Origin: JADCCX01 sp031431475
GTDB taxonomy: Bacteria; Pseudomonadota; Alphaproteobacteria; Rhizobiales; Beijerinckiaceae
NCBI GenBank assembly: GCA_031431475.1
Contig: JANPDL010000011.1
Location: forward strand, 8,415-72,414
DNA length: 64,000 nucleotides
Direction: 5' to 3'
Both the position numbers and the translations under genes were made by a program. Below the pieces are notes generated by a model. That model was not told the DNA's origin and searched no databases. It saw only the letters and a list, made by a program, of their open reading frames with translations. Shown here piece after piece: positions 59,016 through 64,000 of this stretch (within the stretch, counting starts at the first letter, position 1; every line of letters starts with the position of its first letter).

Positions 59016-59783
59016 GTGACGCGGTCCCTGCATTTTCCGGCGGCGGCCTGTCTTGTGGCCGCCGCCTCGCTCACCCTGTCCGGCTGTACCAGCTCCAACT
59101 ACACTTGGGGCTGGCATGTCGTTTTGCCGTTCGACCAACGGGGCTGGAACAATCTCGTGTTCCTGGCCTCCGGCGTCTGGGCCACCCTGCTGATCTCGGT
59201 GGTCTCCATCCTGATCGCGGTCGTGATCGGGCTGCTCGTGGGCATGGCTGCCTTGTCGAAGCACAAGGCCCTCAGGGCCTTTAACCGGGTCTATGTCGAG
59301 GTGTTCCGTTCGGTGCCGTTGCTGGTGCTGCTGCTCTGGGTCTATTACGGGCTCCCTGTCGTAGCGGGCATCCAGTTTGGCGTCTTCGCGGCAGGTGTGA
59401 TTTCGCTTGCGATCTCGGATTCTGCCTTTGAGGCGGAAATTTTCAGGGCTGGTATCCAGTCTGTTCCGAAAGGTCAGTGGGAGGCAGGCCGAAGCATTGG
59501 TCTCACGCCCTGGAAGGTGATGCGCCTCGTAGTCCTGCCGCAGGCCATTCGCCGCATCCTGCCCGCACTCGGCAACCAGTTCGTCTACGTGCTCAAGATG
59601 TCGTCGCTGATCTCGGTCGTCGGCTACCAGGAACTGACCCGCCGCGCCAACGAGTTGACACTGATCGAGTATCGCCCCCTCGAGATCTACACCGTGCTGG
59701 TCGTCGAGTATCTCGTGCTGATCATGATCGTATCGTGGCTGGTGCGGAAGCTGGAGCGTCGGCTTGGTGCTGTAGAGCGATAA
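59016..59783 (+). CDS. Amino-acid ABC permease with an N-terminal lipobox-like sequence
   Basis: A 255-residue permease with the family motifs GVWATLLISVVSILIAVVIG, YVEVFRSVPLLVLLLWVYYG near residue 92, WEAGRSIGLTPWKVMRLVVL, then PQAIRRILPALGNQFVYVLK. Unusually, residues 5-25 (FPAAACLVAAASLTLSGCTS) form a signal peptide with an LSGC lipobox. Similar leaders occur, from memory, in some rhizobial permeases. No ATPase gene follows; the one at 49491 may serve it. Start is a GTG at 59016. The stop abuts the stop of the opposite-strand creatininase gene with no gap. Confidence 0.88.
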   Translation: MTRSLHFPAAACLVAAASLTLSGCTSSNYTWGWHVVLPFDQRGWNNLVFLASGVWATLLISVVSILIAVVIGLLVGMAALSKHKALRAFNRVYVEVFRSVPLLVLLLWVYYGLPVVAGIQFGVFAAGVISLAISDSAFEAEIFRAGIQSVPKGQWEAGRSIGLTPWKVMRLVVLPQAIRRILPALGNQFVYVLKMSSLISVVGYQELTRRANELTLIEYRPLEIYTVLVVEYLVLIMIVSWLVRKLERRLGAVER

Positions 59784-60554
59784 TCAGACGGTCTTGCAGA
59801 AGGCTTCGAAATCGATTGCCAGGTCTTCTGCCGCTAGCGCGACCAAATCTTCTCCCGCCTGTCGGGTGGCAAGAGCCGAGTGGGAAATCACGCGCCCGTC
59901 GGGATAGCGGCGGCGGTAGTCAGCCGCATCGTGGTAATTGTCCCCGGCATGGAGAATGACATCATCGCTATTCATGACAGGCGGGGGGCATTCGAAGGGC
60001 GCGATGTGATCCGGGTGCGTTGCCATCGTGACCGCAATCTCGGAGGGGGTGGCGTGATAACCCTCCCGTGCGCCGTAGAGCGATTTCCGCAATGCATCAG
60101 CGCGCGGCATTTCCCACCAGCTTTTCAGCCGACAATGGACTTTGGCAGGCTCTGAAACGCCTGCAAAAGAGCGCGCTGACTGGTACTCCTGAATGGCGCT
60201 GCGAATGGGCGCGACATTGCCGCCATGGCCGTTCAGGACATAAATCCGCGTGAAGCCCGTCGCCGCGAGCGAGATGATCAGATCCTGCATCAGCGCGGAC
60301 AGGGTGGATGGCCGGAGCGACATCGTGCCTGCAAAAGCAAGGTGGAACTGCGACATGCCGTAGCTCACCGTAGGCGCGACGATGATGCCATGGTCAGCGC
60401 CGCAGCGTCGCGCAATGGCTTCGGCGCAGATATGATCGGTGCCGATTAATCCGTCCGGCCCGTGCTGCTCGGTGGCACCCACGGGAATGATAATCCCGTT
60501 ACGGCGTTCGAGATAGTCAGCCACCATGGGCGATGTCATGAGTTCGAGACGCAT
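59784..60554 (-). CDS. Creatininase-family amidohydrolase
   Basis: A 256-residue metal hydrolase. Conserved metal-site motifs are all present: IPVGATEQHGPDG near residue 23 (Glu, His), IGTDHICAEAIARR near 37 (Asp/His), YVLNGHGGN near 105, and YHATPSEIAVTM near 165 (catalytic Glu region). The family includes creatinine amidohydrolase and other ring-amide hydrolases. Near sarcosine oxidase it suggests a creatinine-like route, but no creatinase is in this cluster. It is tail-to-tail with the permease and divergent from the GST-like gene. Confidence 0.9.
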   Translation of the reverse strand: MRLELMTSPMVADYLERRNGIIIPVGATEQHGPDGLIGTDHICAEAIARRCGADHGIIVAPTVSYGMSQFHLAFAGTMSLRPSTLSALMQDLIISLAATGFTRIYVLNGHGGNVAPIRSAIQEYQSARSFAGVSEPAKVHCRLKSWWEMPRADALRKSLYGAREGYHATPSEIAVTMATHPDHIAPFECPPPVMNSDDVILHAGDNYHDAADYRRRYPDGRVISHSALATRQAGEDLVALAAEDLAIDFEAFCKTV

Positions 60555-60615
60555 TTCGGCGCGTGCTTTCCCCGGTGGATGCGGTTAGCTGGTGGAATCA
60601 ACTCTACTGGATGCT

Positions 60616-61266
60616 ATGATGCTTATCTACCAGCTTCCTGTTTCACTCTACAGTTTCAAATTGCGTCTTGCGCTTCAGCTCAAGGGCATCGAAATCCCGA
60701 TGGTACCGCCACCGGGCGGCACCTACCGCTCGCCAGAATTTGCCGAGATCAATCCGGCTGGTACCATTCCAACCCTGGTGCATGGCCTACTCTGGCTCGC
60801 TGAGACGGACGCCATTATCGAGTATCTGGACGATCTAGACCTTGGCGTTTTGTTGCGCCCTGCGGATGCGGTGGTGTGTGCGCGCGACCGCATGCTGTCG
60901 CGCTGGTGCGATATGCAACTCGAACCGGCCGTGCGGCGGCTTTTTGCGCATGTCAGCCCATCCCGGCGCAATCAGGCTGCGGTGCAGGAGGCGGATGAAA
61001 TGATCAGCGCGAAACTTGCAGTCATGGAGAAAGGGCTCGATCCGGATGGACCTTTTGCAACAGGTGGTTCACCCGCAACGGCGGATTGCGGGTTTGCGGC
61101 CACGATGATCTGGCTTGAGGCGTTGACGGCTCCCCTGTCCCTCAATGCACGTCCCGGCCCCCGGCTGCAAAAAGTGGTGCGAGCGCTGTGCGCTGATGCC
61201 AGAACATCCAAAGAAGCGGAGGCCTACCGCGAACTGGTCAGGACGACCATCGCCAAGGCGACCTGA
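60616..61266 (+). CDS. Glutathione S-transferase-like protein
   Basis: About 216 residues. The thioredoxin-fold N-terminal domain shows YQLPVSLYSFKLRLALQLKG, SPEFAEINPAGTIPTLVHGL near residue 40 (cis-Pro) and LAETDAIIEYLDDLDLG near 62 (the ExxAI-like glutathione-gamma-Glu contact). An all-helical C-terminal domain follows. It may conjugate or isomerise an island intermediate (maleylacetoacetate-isomerase-like). I place the start at the ATG at 60616; a GTG at 60592 is also in frame. The IS fossil begins about 10 bp after the stop. Confidence 0.85.
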   Translation: MMLIYQLPVSLYSFKLRLALQLKGIEIPMVPPPGGTYRSPEFAEINPAGTIPTLVHGLLWLAETDAIIEYLDDLDLGVLLRPADAVVCARDRMLSRWCDMQLEPAVRRLFAHVSPSRRNQAAVQEADEMISAKLAVMEKGLDPDGPFATGGSPATADCGFAATMIWLEALTAPLSLNARPGPRLQKVVRALCADARTSKEAEAYRELVRTTIAKAT

Positions 61267-61275
61267 GCTGGCCAG

Positions 61276-61622
61276 ATTACCAGTACGGCCTTGATTGGTT
61301 TGCTGATCACAAATGGCATCAGGATCAGATTTGACGGCAAGGATGCCTGGGCGACGAACATCTTCGTCAAGCAGCTCTGGAAAGGCGTCAAATACGAGGA
61401 GGCTTACCTTAGAGCCTGCGCCAACGTGCCAGGATCGCGTGCTTCGACCGGAAAGTATCTGGACTTTTACAATGGCCGGAGGCCACATTTACGCCCAGGC
61501 AGCAAACGCCGGATTATACCTGCTTCAATGCGCTGCAGCCACTCCCGGTTGCGGCACAATCAGGGCGGAGACCAATTACATAATCAGCCCGAAGACCGTT
61601 CAAATAAACCAGATCACCTCTG
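61276..61622 (+). pseudogene. IS3-family transposase C-terminus and IS tail, frameshifted fossil
   Basis: The protein reading ITSTALIGLLITNGIRIR, then FDGKDAWATNIFVKQLWKGV, then KYEEAYLRAC and YLDFYNGRRPH is the last third of an IS3-family DDE transposase (integrase core, with the catalytic Glu region KYEE). At about 61485 the homology jumps frame to TFTPRQQTPDYTCFNALQPL then PVAA, and the usual TAA is mutated to CAA. The non-coding tail to about 61622 matches, in reverse orientation, the tail at 63860-63920. The N-terminal two thirds are missing. Confidence 0.85.
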
Positions 61623-61747
61623 TTGTGAGGGCCGTTGGTCTAAGGTATTCAGGCTCAAGCGAGCTAAATTTGCAGTGAATGTGATCGAAATAAATTCTCC
61701 ATCACTCCAAATTCGCGGCAAACCGAGTTCCCGAAAGGTATTTATCG

Positions 61748-62533
61748 ATGATTTTAAAAGACAAAGTTGCCGTCGTGACTGGATCGACAAGCGGCATCGG
61801 TCTGCAGATCGCGCGCACCTTCGCTTCTGAAGGTGCCAATATCGTCATCAACGGCCTGGGTGATGCCGCTGCGATCGAGAAACAACGCGCCGCAATCGAG
61901 AAGGATTATAGCGTCCGCTGCATCTATTCCTCCGCCAATATGCTGGAGCCCGCGCAGATCCGGCAGATGATCGCCGATGGCGAGACAACGTTCGGCGCGG
62001 TCGATGTCCTCGTCAACAATGCGGGCATCCAGCATGTGGCCCCCATTGATGAATTCCCGGATGACAAGTTCGATGCCATTATCCGCATCAACCTGATGGC
62101 GGCCTTCTACGCGACCAAGGCCGTGTTGCCCGGCATGAAGAAGCGCGGCTTCGGCCGCATCATCAACATGGCTTCAGCCCATGCGCTGGTCGCCTCCCCG
62201 TTCAAATCGGCCTATGTCGCGGCCAAGCACGGCCTTGCCGGCATGACCAAGACGGTGGCGCTTGAAGTAGCCCAGCAGCACATCACGGTGAACGCCATTG
62301 CGCCGGGCTATGTCTGGACCCCGCTGGTGGCGGCACAGATTCCCGATACGATGAAGGCGCGCAACATGACCGAGGATCAGGTGAAGAACGATGTCCTGCT
62401 GGCTGCCCAGCCCACCAAGGAATTCGTCACGATCGAACAGGTCGCGAGCCTCGCCTTGTATCTTGCTTCCGATGCGGCCAAATCGATCACCGGCACGATC
62501 ATGTCCATCGACGGCGGCTGGACGGCGCACTGA
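61748..62533 (+). CDS. bdhA: 3-hydroxybutyrate dehydrogenase
   Basis: A 261-residue NAD-dependent short-chain dehydrogenase oxidising 3-hydroxybutyrate to acetoacetate in polyhydroxybutyrate turnover. Motifs are KVAVVTGSTSGIGLQIART (cofactor loop), DVLVNNAGIQHVAPIDEFPD near residue 85, the catalytic Ser in NMASAHALVASPFKSAY with Tyr-x3-Lys (YVAAKHG, about 155), and VNAIAPGYVWTPLV near 185. The Q-x-VAPI-x-F pattern is typical of BDH rather than FabG. A patatin-like gene follows after 37 bp. Confidence 0.93.
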   Translation: MILKDKVAVVTGSTSGIGLQIARTFASEGANIVINGLGDAAAIEKQRAAIEKDYSVRCIYSSANMLEPAQIRQMIADGETTFGAVDVLVNNAGIQHVAPIDEFPDDKFDAIIRINLMAAFYATKAVLPGMKKRGFGRIINMASAHALVASPFKSAYVAAKHGLAGMTKTVALEVAQQHITVNAIAPGYVWTPLVAAQIPDTMKARNMTEDQVKNDVLLAAQPTKEFVTIEQVASLALYLASDAAKSITGTIMSIDGGWTAH

Positions 62534-62570
62534 TGTAATACAATCCTAGATCGTTTGCAGGGGTCAGCGC

Positions 62571-63707
62571 ATGAAAACCGGAACTTTAGCCCGACGCATC
62601 AGTGGCTATAAGACTATTGCGCTTGTCCTGCAGGGTGGCGGCGCACTTGGCGCTTATCAGGCTGGTGTCTTCGAGGGATTGACCGAGGCTGGCATCGAGC
62701 CAGACTGGCTTGTGGGCGTTTCCATCGGTGCCGCCAATGCCGCGATCATCGCGGGCAATCTGCGGTCTCGCCGTATCGAGCGACTGAGGCACTTCTGGGA
62801 GACAGTTTCCACTTCAAGTCTTTGGGACAGGCTGTTCTCAATCGATGCAGCGCGCGCCCTGAGCAATCAATCCAGTGCATTGCTTGCCATGACCGCTGGC
62901 ATTCCGGGCTTCTTCCGGCCAAAGGCTATGAATCCGTTTGCAGGATTTTTCGGGGCCGAAGAACCAACGAGCTATTACGATACGGATGAGCTGAAGGACA
63001 CGCTGAACCGGCTGATCGACTGGAACATCCTGAACGACCAACACAAGCGCCTCAGCGTCGGCGCGGTTGAGATCAGCAGTGGAAACGGGCGGTATTTCGA
63101 CACCACGAAGGAAAGGCTGGGGCCCGAGCACATCATGGCCAGTGGCGCACTGCCGCCAGCCTTGCCAGCGGTTACCGTCGGCAAGGAACAATACTGGGAC
63201 GGCGGCATCGTCTCGAACACGCCGCTGCAATACCTGCTGGACCGCGATGATATGGACGACACCCTGGCGTTCCAGGTCGATCTGTTCAGTGCTCGCGGTG
63301 CAATTCCGCGCAATCTCGCCGATGTCATGGCGCGCCAGAAGGACATCACATATTCGAGCCGCACACGCAGCAGCACTGATTCATTCAAGAAAATCCACGA
63401 TTTGCGGATGCACCTCAAGAATGCCTTGTCGCGCGTGGACAGCGAGCATTTCACTGCCGAAGACAGAGTATTTCTGGCATCCGTCGAGGACGTGCCGCAG
63501 GTCAATATCATCCACCTGATCTATCAGCAGAAGAGCTACGAAGGGCAAGCCAAGGACTACGAGTTCTCCGCAAGATCAATGCAGGACCACTGGGCCGCCG
63601 GTTTGGCAGACACGCGAAACACACTCAGCCACACGGAGTGGCTGGATGCCCCATCAGAGACTGATGGTGTGATTGTCCACGATATTCACCGTGATAAAAC
63701 GGTATGA
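62571..63707 (+). CDS. Patatin-like phospholipase with DUF3734 tail
   Basis: A 378-residue serine hydrolase. The oxyanion motif is LVLQGGGALGAYQAGVFEGL near residue 18, the catalytic Ser is in GVSIGAANAAIIAGN near 48, and the Asp is in YWDGGIVSNTPLQYLL near 205, giving a Ser-Asp dyad. The C-terminal ~100 residues (KKIHDLRMHLKNALSRVDSE; VNIIHLIYQQKSYEGQAKDY) are the DUF3734 extension. Paired with bdhA in several alphaproteobacteria, from memory, it may act on polyhydroxybutyrate granules or membrane lipids. Confidence 0.92.
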   Translation: MKTGTLARRISGYKTIALVLQGGGALGAYQAGVFEGLTEAGIEPDWLVGVSIGAANAAIIAGNLRSRRIERLRHFWETVSTSSLWDRLFSIDAARALSNQSSALLAMTAGIPGFFRPKAMNPFAGFFGAEEPTSYYDTDELKDTLNRLIDWNILNDQHKRLSVGAVEISSGNGRYFDTTKERLGPEHIMASGALPPALPAVTVGKEQYWDGGIVSNTPLQYLLDRDDMDDTLAFQVDLFSARGAIPRNLADVMARQKDITYSSRTRSSTDSFKKIHDLRMHLKNALSRVDSEHFTAEDRVFLASVEDVPQVNIIHLIYQQKSYEGQAKDYEFSARSMQDHWAAGLADTRNTLSHTEWLDAPSETDGVIVHDIHRDKTV

Positions 63708-63790
63708 TTGCTGATCTGGCTTGCAATCGACGCTTGGATGCTTTGCACGCTAGCATAGGCCATTCCACATAGAGGTTGACCTTGTAGTGA

Positions 63791-63859
63791 TCAACCCAGA
63801 TTGTCGAGCGTCGTGAAAAGAGCAGCGATCCGCCACCCCTCTGTGGTCTTGCGGTATAG
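63791..63859 (-). pseudogene. Possible NTF2-like/SnoaL gene remnant, cut by IS
   Basis: Reading in the minus strand toward a TGA at 63791-63793 gives YRKTTEGWRIAALFTTLDNL then Gly-stop, which resembles the last beta strand (YRK..GWRI) of SnoaL/DUF4440 ketosteroid-isomerase-like proteins. Everything upstream in the protein is replaced by IS3-family tail DNA from about 63860. It is a short match, so only suggestive. Confidence 0.4.
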
Positions 63860-64000
63860 AGAGGTGGCTCGGTTTGTTTGAACAGTCTGGGGCAGCTTTA
63901 TAAGTGGTTTCTGCTCTTGGTTATGCCGCAACCGGGATTGGCTGCAGCGCGTTGAAGTAGGCCTGATCCGGCGTCTGCCGACCCAGGCTCTGATGTGGTC
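63860..64000 (-). mobile_element. IS3-family element, right tail, cut by window edge
   Basis: The end of the transposase reads HQSLGRQTPDQAYFNALQPI then PVAA and stops at TAA (63921-63923); its coding part extends past 64000. The downstream tail (63860-63920) contains TTTGTTTGAACAGTCTGGGG and GAGGTGGCTC, matching the fossil tail at 61584-61622 inverted (about 23 of 30 bases identical in the last stretch). This copy keeps its stop codon and may be intact outside the window. Confidence 0.85.

Noticed and set aside
1..64000. tRNA genes, rRNA genes, CRISPR arrays and riboswitches
   Set aside because: I looked for T-loop GGTTCGAATCC-like boxes, regularly spaced direct repeats and known riboswitch cores, and found none that hold up by eye; a covariance-model search would be decisive.

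Overview
The window is ordinary high-GC alphaproteobacterial chromosome, most likely Hyphomicrobiales (Rhizobiales). This is inferred from a glutathione reductase/DUF2059/rpiA neighbourhood, a class II DAHP synthase, an OpgC-type succinyltransferase, heterotetrameric sarcosine oxidase, an enlarged alphaproteobacterial-type HisRS, and Prs, DapA and SmpB of that class. I see no tRNA, rRNA or CRISPR array. Both ends cut through features: gor on the left and an IS3-family transposase on the right.

Region 1 (1-32583) is mainly housekeeping. It holds gor, an O-antigen ligase-like protein, DUF2059, rpiA, an SGNH hydrolase, a divergent opgC / phosphoglycerol-transferase-like pair separated by about 400 bp rich in short repeats, hisS (with an AT-rich in-frame insertion), an FAD-linked oxidase, a DMT exporter, DAHP synthase, an amidohydrolase-RidA pair, a beta-roll protein with a 17-residue repeat, a hydroxyacid dehydrogenase, an SH3 protein, a lytic transglycosylase, a short BLUF photoreceptor, dapA-smpB, a REP-associated tyrosine transposase (RAYT) framed by 12-bp inverted repeats, an RHS gene fossil, recQ, SPFH-NfeD-SulP, a metal-site-less M24 hydrolase, a lipoprotein and prs.

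Region 2 (32864-42093) is a compact metal-acquisition locus. A Fur/Zur-family regulator is divergent from a seven-gene operon: CobW/COG0523 GTPase, TonB receptor, DUF1636 protein, and a nickel/peptide-type ABC importer made of one binding protein, two permeases and a fused double ATPase. The 76-bp divergent region has two Zur-box-like dyads. The simplest model is Zur-controlled uptake of zinc, probably as a chelate, through the outer membrane and then the inner membrane.

Region 3 (42346-61266) is a catabolic island. It holds a LysR regulator, soxBDAG, an ACMSD-like amidohydrolase, a polar amino-acid ABC importer co-transcribed with a Rieske oxygenase and an M14-family deacylase, the Rieske reductase, an M29/NicX-like protein, an XRE-cupin regulator, a second binding protein and permease without an ATPase, a creatininase-family hydrolase and a GST-like protein. 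A shared 18-bp motif lies upstream of both Rieske-system genes. I infer import and stepwise breakdown of an N-methylated and/or N-acylated nitrogen compound ending in sarcosine; the substrate is unknown.

Region 4 (61267-64000) is bdhA plus a patatin-like phospholipase, framed by two facing tails of related IS3-family elements: a frameshifted fossil on the left and an edge-truncated copy on the right.
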